The translations under genes and the position numbers were made by a program. The notes beneath the pieces were generated by a model that was not told the DNA's origin, made no database searches, and saw only the letters and a program-made list of their open reading frames with translations. Source: Absidia repens (Eukaryota; Mucoromycota; Mucoromycetes; Mucorales; Cunninghamellaceae). Taken from it: a stretch of DNA of 64,000 nucleotides. Shown here piece after piece: positions 37,251-50,000 of the stretch. Location of the stretch: NCBI GenBank assembly GCA_002105175.1, contig MCGE01000006.1, positions 310,001-374,000 of the forward strand. The letters are read 5' to 3'. Numbering within the stretch: position 1 is the first letter of the stretch; each line of letters begins with the position of its first letter.

Positions 37251-38691
37251 AATGGTATATATATAAACAGTGTATTTGGAGTACGAAAGTGGTTTAAGGA
37301 ATGAATAATGTAGATATAAATGAAGAAGATTGGAAGAAAGAAAGAGAAAGAAATTGGAAAAAAAAAAATTGAAATGACGGTCTTTAAGAAATTGGCGTGC
37401 CACCCAAAAGAACGTCAAAAAATGCTGATCTTCCTCCTTTTTTTGGAGGACTTACTCAACTATGGTAAAATCCAATATAATAAATCATATAATCACTAAA
37501 TGCTCAAGCCACTGCTTTGTTTATGTTCTGCAATCAAATAGAGCCAAGAAGACAACTTAATTGATAATTAGCAGACAATTGGGTTGACTGCGGACTTTCA
37601 ATGCACCAATTGATCGGCCTAATCTACGGATGAAAATCCTCACACACAATGTGCGTACATCAACATACACTATACAAATTATTTGCATTTTACATACATA
37701 CATGGAATATCGTACCATCATCCTTCATAGAAAATAAAAAAAAACGCTACCCAATATGGTCATCTGTCAATCACTGATGAGCCACCGTCGTATTATATTC
37801 TTCAGTGATCATGTCTTCAATCATTTTGATGAATCATCGCCTAGTTCATAACCAGATCATATGATAGCCTTCCGAGTAACACACCGTCAATCATCAATAC
37901 CGTCGACCCCCCAGTATCCAGCTCTACCCTTAGATACATACACACGTCACTCTAACCCCCATCGCTATTATCCTAATAAGCACAGCAAAATGAGCATCAT
38001 TTTATAATCATTGATGTTTCCCCCCCCCTCCTTGTCTACCCTTGACCACACTTCACATACCGAAGCACACACAAACACCCACATCAACACAGCTTTATCC
38101 CATTTTCATTTTCATTTTTGATTTTTATAAAAAAAAGGTGGCAATATGCCGAGATGTTTTCATAGAAAACAGAGTGCCTTCAGTCATAATAAAACAACTG
38201 TAAGAGTGGACTAAAAAGTCCGTTCCGTCCTTCTCAAGGGGATTGCCAAAGTTCTCTCCTTTCTATAACATAAAATAGAACAAAGAGTCAGCACTTCAGT
38301 TGAATATATGAATATACGTCGGGGATCGCTTACCGTTAAGCACAAAGAAAAAAAAAAAAACAAGAAGAAAACAAAAAACAAATTTTTATAGAAAAGACGG
38401 GAGTTAAAAGTTTAAACCGGAAAAAAAATAAACAAGCCAATCAAAAATGATATCATAAATCAAAAAAAAAAATATTTTATTTGTGTGGGTATGGTACATA
38501 AGGAGGAAGGGGAAAAAAAGGCAGGGTAAAAATAACAAAAAAAAAAACCAAAACAAAATAGGTCAAATATTTACAATCAAGTAAGGTGTGAGATATAAAA
38601 TAATATATATATATATATAATATGTAAAGCGCTGGAGAGGGGAAGGGTGGGAAAATAAGTGAGAGAGAGAATACTAAGGGATAGAAGGAAA
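37251..38691. other. Intergenic, phosphate transporter promoter and 3' flank of beta-trefoil gene
   Basis: 1.4 kb. Next to the transporter start the plus strand is purine-rich (37300-37370), i.e. CT-rich in the gene's sense, as expected for its promoter. Short A runs occur at 38347-38360 and 38460-38475. I see no gene, repeat copy or RNA in the remainder. Confidence 0.55.
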
Positions 38692-38809
38692 TCAAGATGC
38701 GGCCACTTTTTGATCAATGAGAAGGTTGATGTATCGACTAATCAAATGCAGGACAGTTTCTTTGTGATGATCTTGATGTTGTTTTGATAACAAAAGAACC
38801 AGGGCCTAC

Positions 38810-38844
<35 letters not shown>

Positions 38845-39899
38845 GTAACCAAAAATAATCAGTCATCCGGATGCAACCAATCATTTGAATGCTGTGTTTT
38901 CTTGTATTACCTCTTGTTCCGCTTGATTCTGGATTTGTACCCGACCGTCTTCTGCTCCGTTGTCTTTCACCAAAGTCGTCGCACTTGATATCCAAGAGCG
39001 ATAAGCGATCGCCATACTGAGTGCTTTATCACTATATAGTTCGAGAGTGATGAAATAAAAAGGTAAGTGACACGGATTATTTTTGTCGTCTTCTTTTGTT
39101 GTTGCAGTTACCTAAGATGCTGGTCCTTTTCCAAGTATAATCGATCATGATAATCCTTAAAACTATCCATGGAATACAAACTAACTGAGCCTTGAGAACC
39201 CCTCTTTGCAGGGGATAGACCTTGAGGATAGTCGGCTTCAAACGAACTAGAAGAGCTTAATCCAGGAGTCACAGGACCATTCCATTCGGTAGCTGTGGTA
39301 GTAGTAGTAGTAGCGATAGTAGTAGCAGAAGTAGCAGTAGCAGGGAAAGAAGCTTCAGCAACCCACTGCCAGGTATCAGCGGGTTCCATGGATTCTTGGG
39401 GATATAATAAAAGTTTGTCTCCGTCTTGCATGAGGGTCCAATCAGCATTTGAGATCGAATATATGAGTTTGCCTTGTGATGATGATGTTGAATCACGTAG
39501 TCCCCATAACTGATTGCTTGCTTCTTCCAATGGTTTTTCTTGATATAGACATATTTCAGTATCTTCAATCAACCGTAGTCGTCCTACATAAAAGCATAAA
39601 AAAAGGGGGGAGCGGGTTGAGAGAGGAGAGTATATGAGTATCACTCAAACAAAATTATAGAGATCATATTCATATTATTGTATATATTTACCTTTTCGAA
39701 TATCTAGCACCAGACCTGTTGCTTTGTTGCGGATAAACTGTCCTTCCCAAGTCCATAACTCGTCATCCGTTTGAAGAGGCACATAGACATGCACCTGAGA
39801 TCTTGCTGGTGCCAATCCTTCGGAATGGATATGTCGACTTGCAGATATAACGTGAGAAGTTTTATTAGATTGAATATAAAACCAAGTTTTGTTTTCCAT
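38692..39899 (-). CDS. Beta-trefoil (ricin-B-lectin-like fold) protein, function unknown
   Basis: Four exons (minus): 39899-39692, 39583-39112, 39031-38911, 38805-38692; 304 aa. The first ~130 residues repeat the QxW-type pattern of carbohydrate-binding beta-trefoils: TWFYIQSNKTSHVISAS, DDELWTWEGQFIRNKATGLV, LDIRKGRLRLIEDTEICLY, SNQLWGLRD, WTLMQDGDKLLLYPQE. A Ser/Thr-rich linker follows (several Ala-Thr repeats), then a C-terminal helical region (LYLEKDQHLSDKALSMAIAY, LVLLLSKQHQDHHKETV). There is no signal peptide and no toxin A-chain or protease domain, so a cytosolic lectin-like or protein-binding role is more likely. Similar trefoil proteins are common in Mucoromycota, but the ligand is not known. 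Confidence 0.8.
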
Positions 39900-41935
39900 C
39901 TTTGATGAATAAAGTAAATGTAGAGAAGAAAGAAAAAATAATAAAGAAAAAAAAAAGCCCAGGCGCATGCGTTTCCATTTTATGCTTTTTTTTCTTTCTC
40001 GAAAAAATCACATTGAAACGCCGCCACCAGCAGTGTGAACAGGGCTCTTGACTTTTTTGGCTGTCATGCATTTTTTCTATATTTCGTCAGAAAAAAATCA
40101 TGCGGAATGAATGGTGATGATTAATATTGCCCAATTTCTATATTTCTTTGTTCAAAAGTCTTTGTTCAAACGTCGCGGTGAATGTAATTTCAATCATTTA
40201 GCTGACCATTCTGCAGTGCCCCCACTGTATTGAATTATCTAAAACAAATAAAAATATAAAATAAGGCTATATTTTTTTTTCTTTGTTCGTATTTTCTCAC
40301 ACTTCAAGTTTGATGGTTCAGTTCTCTGTTCAGGTACATCGTCTGTCAAGAAGGAATTTTAAGGCGGGGTGAGGATAGACATATATTATTTTTCAGCTCC
40401 GAGTCAGTGCGCCGATAGTCGAAACTTTTTTGGTGGCAATCAGAATGTCCAATAGAGTTTTGTATTCCAAAATGAATATAGAATGAAGAATGTGAAAATA
40501 ACATCGAACCACTTGTGGCCGTGCATTACTAAAAAAAGTGAGGGAGAAAGAGGCAGAATGGGAATCTAAAAAAATAAGACTGCACCAATCATACACTCAT
40601 TGTAGTTTTTTTTCTTTTTTTTGCCCTGAATTAAAAAAGAGGCAGAAAAAATTTCCACAGCACTAGAAAGGAACCAATTATATTTGTTGCATTACAGTGA
40701 AACCGTCATCAGCGGCAGATGAATTCACTGATAGGTGTTTCGATGACGGTGATGAATCATAAACGACACACAAGTTCATTTTTAATAATAAAAAGCAATA
40801 ACAATTGTATAGAATCTTTATTCGTAACAAAAAAAAAAAAAAAAAAAAGAAAAAAGAGGTTGGGAAAATTTTAAAATCTATTTAACAAAAGGAGGATGAC
40901 CAACCAAACGGGGATGTGCAAGAGAGTTTGCTGGGGTCAATCAATCATATTATAGGGGTTCGAAATTGCATGAATGTCACTATTAATAAAGTAATAAAAA
41001 AAAGACTGTCAGTTCCCATATTCATCATCAAATCCTTTGTTGCTATGACTCCGAGTTCTCCGTCAGCGTCACAGACTATTGATGAGAGATACCACTAGCA
41101 GTTGTACAAGAGCCTAAACCATAGTTGTGTGGGCATCTAAAAGAAAATAGTGAATGAAAAAATGACCATCCTTTCTTGAGCACACCTTTTATTATCATTA
41201 TATCAAATCACCTCCGCTATTTCATGTCGTGTTACACTAGGATTTCGACGGATATGCCTGAATTATATGCCAAGTTGCCAATCATCAAATTTCATTGCCA
41301 TTCTTTCCATAATAATGATAACCCCATTTCATTTGGTCGACTTTCCTTCTACTTTTATGGTTCACCTCCAATAAAGTATATGATGATGCTATGGCAAAAA
41401 AAAAAAAAAAAAATTGATGCTGAAATTGGGCGGCTTTTGAAATAGAGAAAGGTGCAGGTGTTTCCAAGCGGGAAAAGCCAAGAAGCTTGGGAAGATTTCC
41501 ATTTGGAATGCGACGGATATTTTTAGGCTACAAAAAAAAAAAAAAAAAGACAGCAGAGAAAATTCAACAGGGATGAGACAGCATAAAAAAAAAACTATGT
41601 AGTACGACATTGATCAAAAGATATCCCCCAAAAAAGGCAAAAGATTGGAAGTGACATGTGAATGCATTTTTATTGTGTAAAAAAAAGAATGACGGCAGAA
41701 TGCAAAATAAATAACAAACTACGGTACATAATGAATATCTAATTGGAATAACGTGCTATATAAACATAAAAATAATAATAAAAAAAAGAGATGATGAACG
41801 AGTGGGGAGAGAGGAAAGGGGGGTAACAATGAAAATATAGAAACAAAAAAAGGGGGAGAAATATATATAATCTACGAAATACGAGATAATAAAAACACAC
41901 AATAAAATAAATAAAAAAATAAAAAGCTAATAAAT
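39900..41935. other. Gene-free stretch between beta-trefoil protein and flippase 3' end
   Basis: 2.0 kb, AT-rich, with A runs at 40829-40848, about 41396-41413 and 41531-41548. Interleaved inverted repeats lie at 40695-40750. Short open frames (e.g. 40916-41098, 41176-41445) lack protein-like character. No tRNA or repeat-family copy was found. Confidence 0.5.
40695..40750. other. Interleaved inverted repeats (pseudoknot-like)
   Basis: CAGTGAA (40695-40701) can pair with TTCACTG (40724-40730), and ACCGTCATC (40702-40710) with GATGACGGT (40742-40750). The two stems interleave, as in an H-type pseudoknot. Whether it is transcribed is unknown; it could be chance. Confidence 0.3.
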
Positions 41936-44900
41936 CTAAGGAGTAATATCAACCAGTTCGTGACCATCAATACCGTTGGATTTTGATTGCGAAGGTGACA
42001 TCCGTTGTTTGACAGCACGAACCCATTGTAAACTACTTGGTGATGATTTCTTTGACATTTGATGTGGATCAGGTTCAGTTTCATATCGTCGTAGTTTAAA
42101 TCCATCCAAAGGCATCCAGTCTTGTCCTTGGCCAGGCAAGGAAGGCGTCAAAAGTCCAGCATCCTGACCACCACCGCCACCACCACTACCAGCAACATTG
42201 CTTGTTCCAGCATATGAGTTCCGTAGAGAATGTCGTTTCCATTGATCAGCCCCATCACTATCACTGCTACTGCTACTACGTCGTCGCCCCCTGTATACCG
42301 AAGACCTAAACTTATCAAAAGCTGATGCGTCATCGGATGAGTAGGCAAACCCAGTAAATGATGTCCGTTGACCCGATCGCATGTACATGATTTCACTTTT
42401 GCCAGAGACACCATACCCTGACCGACCCAAGCGAGCATGTGCTGGTGTTGGTTCAGTCAATGGATAACTATCGTGATATTCGGCGGCTTCTGTCGTCAGC
42501 GTCGATTTGTCTTGGCCCATAAAACTGAATTTGTCGAATTGAAGGTGGTCCTCCGAGCGAATGGCTGTTGATTGGTCACTCTGTGTTCTAGCTAGTGTGA
42601 TCGGCATTTCTTCCTCGAGCTGTAGTAAGGTCTTGCGATGTTGTTTTTTGGTTTTGAAGTTCTGCCAGGGGGTATGAGATGATCGATCAGGTGTTTGTAT
42701 ATCATTGTCGTTGTCGTAGTTGTTGTTCTTGTTGCAAAGCACAATTTCACGTACGATGTCATTGTCGAAGGGATGTTCCATATGTAGATAATACTTGGTG
42801 ACAAAGCGTGGGAGCATACAAATCACAAACGTAATCACCAGGCAAAGCCAAAATGCGCCTTCCCGAAAGAGCATATCTTCACCATAGAAAGTAAACGTCA
42901 TGATTTGAGCATACAGTCCAGTCCAGATAAAGAAGGTCGCCGAGGATATCGCAATGACTAACACCATCACCCAGGTCCAGCTGAAAATCGTAAAGCCTAC
43001 CAATGCGTTGGCGATAATGACCGCTATGCCGGCAATAAAAGTACCCAATTCATAAACGCCTTCAGTATCATATCCCGTGCTGCTCATTTTGCCGCCAACA
43101 AATACCAAGTAAGGCACCCCAAAGCAAATGGCTGATTGGTAGATAGCATCAAAAACAGTCAAATAGAACCTTGAGCTTTTGAATTTGTCGTTTCGGATTC
43201 CCATAAGATAAAGCTGCGGAAACTTGAAAGAGTATTCAGCCTTGAGATCTTGATCCAGCACGCCTGCAAAGATACATGGCAGAGATGTAAATACCAAGTT
43301 GTATAATGTAATGTAAGAGTAGTCAAACATCATTGTTCCTGAGAATCTATGAGAAAATAAAAATGTTAGTTCATGTCGGGAGGGGGAATTTGTAATAATG
43401 GAAAAAAAAAAAAACCTTACCCACAAAATATTTGATACCAGAACAAGACCAGCGTCCACATGATGTTTTTATAAAAGAAGGTCAAGATCATTTCCGACGT
43501 TCGTAGGTAGGACCACCGACCATGTACCAAAAGGAGTTTACTGAGGTATCGAAATTCAGCAATAGCGTAATCAGAAGCCATGACTGCTTGACGGCCTTCT
43601 TCACCAGAGATACCAACACCCACATTAGCTTCTTGAATCATTGAGACATCATTGGCACCATCGCCAATGGAGAGTGTCATCACCTTCAACCCCTTCTTGA
43701 CAAGATTGACCACCTTGGCTTTTTGCATGGGACTAACACGACAACACACTACGGCCATACACTGGGTTCCCAAACGTAGGAGTTCTTCACTTGCTGGTGC
43801 TTCCAAAGCAAATTTGAGAGATTCCCCGTCAATGACCAAAGCACATTTTTGAGTACCAGAAACTTCGTTGACTTGTTGTTGAGAGCTGCGTAGTTGTTCC
43901 AGAGTTTCTTGTTCATTTCGAGCATTCACACTGAGCAGAAGCATATCCTTGGTTAGAAGATTACAGGCAAATCCAATGTTGATAGCAGTTTCGATTTTGT
44001 CACCAGTCAGTACCCAAATTTTGATCCCCGCCTTCGCAAGCACAGCAATAGTATCAGGTACACCTTCCTGCAATTTGTCTTCAATAGCGGTGCCACCAAT
44101 CAAAGTCAAGTGTTGCTCAATTTCTTCACATGCATTCTCCATTTGTTCATCACGGTTGTGTATACTATCGGAAGCTTCCTTGTATCGAGCAGCCCATTCT
44201 TGATAAACACCTTCTTCCAGTACGCGGCTTGCAATACACAACGTCCGAAGTCCTTCATTTGCAAATTTCGCTAAATCCTTGAGTGTGTCATCCCGCATGC
44301 GTTGCTGTTCATCCGATACATCATCCATATCCAGGCGTTCGTAGATCACAGAGTCGGCACCTTTGCAGATCAATACCACCCGTCCATCGCCACCTCGCAT
44401 AATCACACTCATACGCTTTCGAGTCGAGTTGAATTCCAAAACGTGAAGCAATGTCATTTCACGTCGTTCACCCATCGCATTCATAATCATGGTGTCTTTT
44501 TCGCGAGCTACAAATGTAAATCCAACATCCCGAGCCGTTGCCACCAATGCCGCTTCATCTGGAGATTGAGCCTTGTATACGATATGATGAGGTTTGTTTT
44601 CGGGATCAGGGACTTCGGTAATCACAGTATGACAGAAAGCCAACGCCGAGAAGAAATGCACTACCGATTGGGATTGGGTATCATTGTTGGCCAAATCATC
44701 ATATAGCTTAGGGTCCACAAACGAAGACTTGGGGTTGACATAATGGTGTTCAAATAGTGATGCTTGCTTTCGTAACATCTCCCGTCTAGCCTTTTCAAGA
44801 TCCAGTTGGTCAGTGATTCGTGTCGTTTCGGCATCCATCGTCGTCCGCTTGCCTTTTTCGTTATCGCCTTCATCATGATAGTCGTTTGCATCATCATTGT

Positions 44901-47064
44901 TGTCTCGAAGTTTGGCGCCAACTGATGCTTCCGTTTCACCTAACCCGTAAGTAACTCCGTTGATGGTGCATCTTCTAAATTCCATGATGTTTTGAGTCAG
45001 CGTACCAGTTTTGTCGGAGAAGATGTATTCAATCTGTCCAAGATCGTCGGATATATTCCAGGTTTTGGGTATACATGGTTGATCCAGTCGTTCATTATAT
45101 AAATCAATATCGGTGTGAATGAAATAAGCCTAAAAATCAAAGAGGAAAAAACAAAAAAAAATGAGTAAAAAACGAAAAAGAACCACTTTGCACTTTTTTT
45201 TTTTTTCTAATGCTTACGGCGGCAGTTTTGACAATTTGAACAGAGATATATAGTGATATGGGAATGATATTTTGATAAATAACGAGGGTGGTCCTAATTT
45301 GGTATAAATGGTAATAAAGAGTTTAGCATCTAAAACCGATAAAAAATCGTCTGTGTGAGAAGACCTTACCAAAACATAAGGAAGCCTTCCATAGTTGCAC
45401 TTTCGGCGTCAGGGTGTTCGAAGAAAGCAGAGGATGTATGACTTGAATAAACAACACTTGCAGCAATGGAGCATATCAAACACAAGACAAAGAGTAGAAC
45501 AAAGTTGGCGATAACCTAAACAAAAAAAGAGTAATAAAAATAATATTAGTGCTAAATAATAAATAGGACTAATTTCTTGTATCACACTTACATGAGGATT
45601 AGTCGCCTTTTCCATCTTACTTCGTTTACTTGGAGTTTTGCCAGAGTTGAGCATGATTTTCGTTTCATTTCCAGTAAATAAGACCAAACCAATCACCCAA
45701 TCAGTATTTCGAAGGACACAACCACGCAAGAGGACGCTACTGCTAGTGACCGCTTCAGTTTTTTCGTGAGAGACAGCCGACTGCTGTTCTTGTTGAGAAG
45801 GTCCGTGATTAACTTTTCGTTTCATGGGAAGTTGATCATCCATACTAATACCGTTGTCTGCATCCACTTCATAAGCATATTCATATTCGTCTTCTTCGTC
45901 TTGTTCATCGATCTGATCCATCATTGACACCTTCCATTTTAGCACACCATTGTAAGAATAGAGATTCGCATGAGGTGGTTCACTTTCGATATAAAAGCTT
46001 GATCCATCACAGTCTTCAGGTCGATTGATATCACTGGTTGCCTGTAATCCACGTTTGATTTTGAGATTTGTTTCACCATCCAGATTTTGGGTTTCCACAT
46101 AGCATAAACCATCAGGTTCCGAAGTAGAGAGGACAACAATATCAGCAGGCACAGGATCATCGTCACGTAAAAAAACATAATCGCCCACTTTCAGATCTTG
46201 CCATAGCGTTCGTTTCCAGCGTCGGTCCATTTCATGTCGCTTCTTTTTCACAGGTGGTGGTGATGCCTTTTTGTTGGATTTCTTCTTCTTTTTCTTGCTG
46301 TTATTCAACACAGAGTGTGGGACAAGTCCAGGTCGATATGGCTGATTTCGTTGGAAGACACGAGTGAAGGAAGTTGTACTGGATCGAATCGTTTGCCGGA
46401 GCGATGAGATGGGTGAAGTAGGAGGTGGAAGTTGTAAGGTAGGAGTGGATGATACAATAGATTGATTGGTGTGTACACGTCTAATAGAATGTGGATCGTA
46501 ATCGTCGTCGTCCTCCATACTATTGTGTAGGCCTTTGTCACCACGTCGAAATACCCCAAAAAGAGACTTGAACCATGATCGTATAGCATGAATCCATCTA
46601 CGCCAGCGAGCCACTTTGTAAACCGGCACATTGACATTGGTCCAAGAAGAGAGTGTATAAGTGATAGCCTTATTGACGCCTTGATCGGTCTTATGTCGTT
46701 TGTTGTCTTCCATAGCATCTTTCGCCCCAGTAAGGATGAGGATAGCTGCCAAAGGTAAAATCACAAGTACAGGTGAGGCTGAAGTGCTGAATAAAGGAAA
46801 CATTTGCAGAATCACCAAAAAGAGGAAGTAAAGATTCGCTATACCGCGAAACTGTTCGAACAAATTTTTTGGTAAGAAGGTGTACCAGGTATATTTTGCT
46901 GTTCTAATTTTGTTGCCAATAAAGTTTCGTGTAGGCTGCCCATAATCGTCGAGTTCCTCAGTTGGAAGATCCATATTGACATAAATTGTGCGTCCTTCGG
47001 TCGATGCTGTTGGAAAAGCACTCTTTTTCTTTGACTTATCCCTGGGTAGTAATTTTCGAGGCAT
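41936..47064 (-). CDS. P4-ATPase phospholipid flippase (DNF1/DNF2 type)
   Basis: Five exons (minus): 47064-45592, 45515-45370, 45293-45218, 45129-43421, 43346-41936; 1604 aa. N-terminal flippase motif: FIGNKIRTAKYTWYTFLPKN, LFEQFRGIANLYFLFLVI. Actuator: DPVPADIVVLSTSEPDG, ETQNLDGETNLKIKRGL (DGET replaces TGES). Phosphorylation site: IFSDKTGTLTQNIMEF. Nucleotide and hinge motifs: KGADSVIYERLD, IGDGANDVSMIQEANVGVGI. PKTWNISDDLGQIEY and GFSGTMMFDYSYITLYNLVF place it with DNF1/2 of the plasma membrane/endosome, which flip phosphatidylcholine and phosphatidylethanolamine with a CDC50-type partner. All catalytic residues are present. A Ser-rich insert lies in the actuator region, and a long phospho-site-rich cytosolic tail follows the last helix. 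Confidence 0.95.
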
Positions 47065-48182
47065 CGTTTTGGTGATGAAGAGAGAATAATGATGATAACG
47101 ATACAGTGATATAAAAAAAAAACGTGAGGGAATGAATAGGAAGAAGAGGAATAAAAAAAAATAAAAAGGAGAGGAAAGGGATTCTTTTCAACGATTAAAA
47201 GAATGTAGGTTGGAAGAAGAAAAAGAAAAAGGAAAAGGGAAACGGAAAAGAAAAAAAATAGCGAGAAAGAAAAAGGTCGAGAAGTAAAGGAAAAGTATTT
47301 TTATATTAGGAGAGTGTGCGGAGACGGAATTCTACAGCGTTATAAAAATGGAGTGAACATAACATCTTTTAGGTGATTTCTCCTTACTATTAACTATTTT
47401 ATTATGCTTTCCCTCTTTTTTTTCTTTTCCATAACATAATACGTATTTTATTCTCTTCCCTTTCTCCTTAACTGCCATTTTATATAATAATGGTTTCGCT
47501 TTTGTCTTTGTATTGTAATGAGGTTGGCAAAGGAATTAAAAGGCCGACCACGTGGCCTTGTTACCGTTTGAAAACAAGGGCCAAGAGTTCCCCCGGTAAC
47601 TTTTTTCTCTATTTGATTTAGAGGATGCACAGTTATGATCATAGACCACGTTTATTGATATGTTTAACCGAGTTTTCTTTATTTTCTTTGTTGCATAAAA
47701 ATAAAAAGTCTTTGTATAGGTCGGCACCCTCCCCTTTTTTTTATTTATTTATTTTCGCTTCCGACATCCGTTCCAGGCACAGTTTAATCACCCAGCTTTC
47801 AGTGCCCCTCCCCGTATAATCAGCTGCAAATGGAAAAAGCTTACCATGCCAGCGCCAAGCCAATGTTTATTTTATATTTGACTCGGTTTCTTTCAATCGG
47901 CATGCCATTTTCAATCTTTCGTTTTTTCAATAAGGTATCTTTAATATGCCATTGTATTGCAAAATTGGCCTTGAGTTGAGTGTATCATATATTGTAATAA
48001 TACTGTAAACATGAGCATGTATCTTTCTAAATTTGTAGTGACATAGTATTTGTGATAGAGAAGCAGCGCACAATGAGGGTCCAATTTTGATGTGAATTCT
48101 TGGTTTGGACATTCTCATTGGATTGCCCATTTTTAGTTTGCGTATTACGTACACTTAACTTTGTATGAAATGAATCTCACGA

Positions 48183-48218
<36 letters not shown>

Positions 48219-48824
48219 CTGAATGCTAGTAATACAACACACATTAATAAAATGGTTTCAAAAATATAGTGTAGAATGAGAAGAAAATATACGATAAAGT
48301 ACCGGTGGGAAGTAGAGAAGATGTAATGTTATTCAATTTTTGTTAGCAATGACTTGATTAATAATACCAATGGGGCATGGTAATAACACGGGGTATTACA
48401 GTGGGGATTCAATATTGTACGGTGCAGTTAGAAAAACGATAAAAAAAGAGAGGCCACATGGAAGACGCCAAGGACGATTTTGTTTTTTTTTTTACTTGAC
48501 AATAAAAGGGAATGTGATTGTAGTGAAGTCGCATCAATCATTCATCGTATTTTTGTTCACTCATGGCTACATATTTTCTATGCGTTCTTTACCGTATGGT
48601 TTTTCTTCTCCTCGCTCCAATTTTTGATGTCCACAACAATACGGTAAACGGATACTGAGAACGATGGTTGGTCAATGCTATTTCATATGAACCCTTTTTC
48701 TTTTCCCCACATAAGCAACAGCTGGTTTTGTTTACCTATGAACACGTACATATACAGTACGTACAGTACAGCATAGGCATACTCATCCAACCGGGCAAAT
48801 TAAATGTCTGAGATACAATATAAA

Positions 48825-48985
48825 AGTAAAAATACAAATATATTTCATTCAGATCGAGATATAAACAATGACAATTAAACTAAACTGTATAATATAATAT
48901 GAGTACATTGACAGTTGTTTTAATGGTGAGGAGTTTAGGGGTAATTGAGGGGACGTAATGTTGTAGAAAAGACATAACGTAAACT
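48825..48985 (-). repeat. Dispersed repeat family, short fragment F (minus)
   Basis: AAGTAAAAATACAAATATAT, TTCATTCAGATCGAGATATA and TTAAACTAAACTG match the poly(A)-signal-proximal part of copies B and D in reverse; AAACTAAACTAGTCC near 48970 recalls the core start. Confidence 0.5.
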
Positions 48986-49224
48986 AAACTAGTCCAATTA
49001 AAAAGTGCAAGCTATTCTGGGGTAAGTGGCAACTATTCTACATTGAAGGGAATAAACTAAACAACAACGAATTACCCCATCTTGACTGCAAAGGCATCGA
49101 GAGAAGAGAGTCACCATACTGCTAATGTTGAATTATTGAGGCTACTGTTTTGAGAAGAGAACCACTTGATAATTAGTTTTTATAGTGCTGATTGTTATAA
49201 AAAATATACTGTGCAAACCAATTC

Positions 49225-50000
49225 CTCAGCGAAGAGCACGCAGGGGAATTTAAATCCCGCCCACGTGAATGTTTATTTCACACTTTTTTTTTATTATTTT
49301 TTATTTTGGCTCTCTTTCCTTTCTTCCTCCTTTTTCTCCGCCGTCATTCAACTTGTTTGAGCCATGTTGATCATAGATTAGTGGCAGGACTAGTTTAGAA
49401 GGATTTTCAGCTCAGGGATTACAAGATTCATGGGGAAACCCTTTCATTTCGGATTCAGGATTTGACCCACCATTAGTTGGCTTTATGGAGCCTTCATTAG
49501 TTTAGTTTAGTATTAATTTGTCCATAGTTTGTATATATATCTGAATAAAATATGTCTCTATTTACTTGATTCAACAAAAGGTGTCCCATTAGTCTTTCTC
49601 ATGTCTTGTGCAGTAGATTCATTTTTTACAACCATCATTCCTTTAGATCTACTGTTACACTTCAATAAATGATGCGTCTTTTGTCTTTCTCATGACTTGT
49701 ATTGTATAGTATATTGACCCTCTTTTTATAATTTTTACTGTAGATTGGTATTGACTGTACTTAAATTAGCCTCTCTTCATGCTTCGTCCAATAGATCCAT
49801 CCCTTGAATCCACTTATTACGAAAAATTTCTTAGCTTTAATTTTTGTATCTACCAATATATTTCAATAAAGTATGACCTTTAATTAACCATTATTGCCTA
49901 CTTAAATAGCGAATAATGTCATTATTGTAGCTGTATTGCGAGTGTCCTACCGAAGGCTTACTTTCTAACATATTCACGATGACTGCTTCCTCACATTCCT
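49225..50000 (+). repeat. Dispersed repeat family, copy D (plus)
   Basis: CCCGCCCACGTGAA at 49256-49269, a CT-rich tract, the core GGACTAGTTTAGAAGGAT to GGAGCCTTCATTAG (49387-49500), then CTGAATAAAATATGTC. Downstream a ~90-bp motif (CAATAAA, then GTCTTTCTCATG, then CTTGT, then CAATAGAT) recurs two or three times in decayed form to about 49870. Similarity to copy B resumes at 49915-50000. Confidence 0.75.

Noticed and set aside
40940..40975. tRNA B-box-like GGTTCGAAAT
   Set aside because: No matching A box, acceptor stem or anticodon arm could be formed around it.
43652..44706. Plus-strand open frames across the flippase
   Set aside because: Antisense shadows of the P-domain and N-domain exon; no independent protein features.
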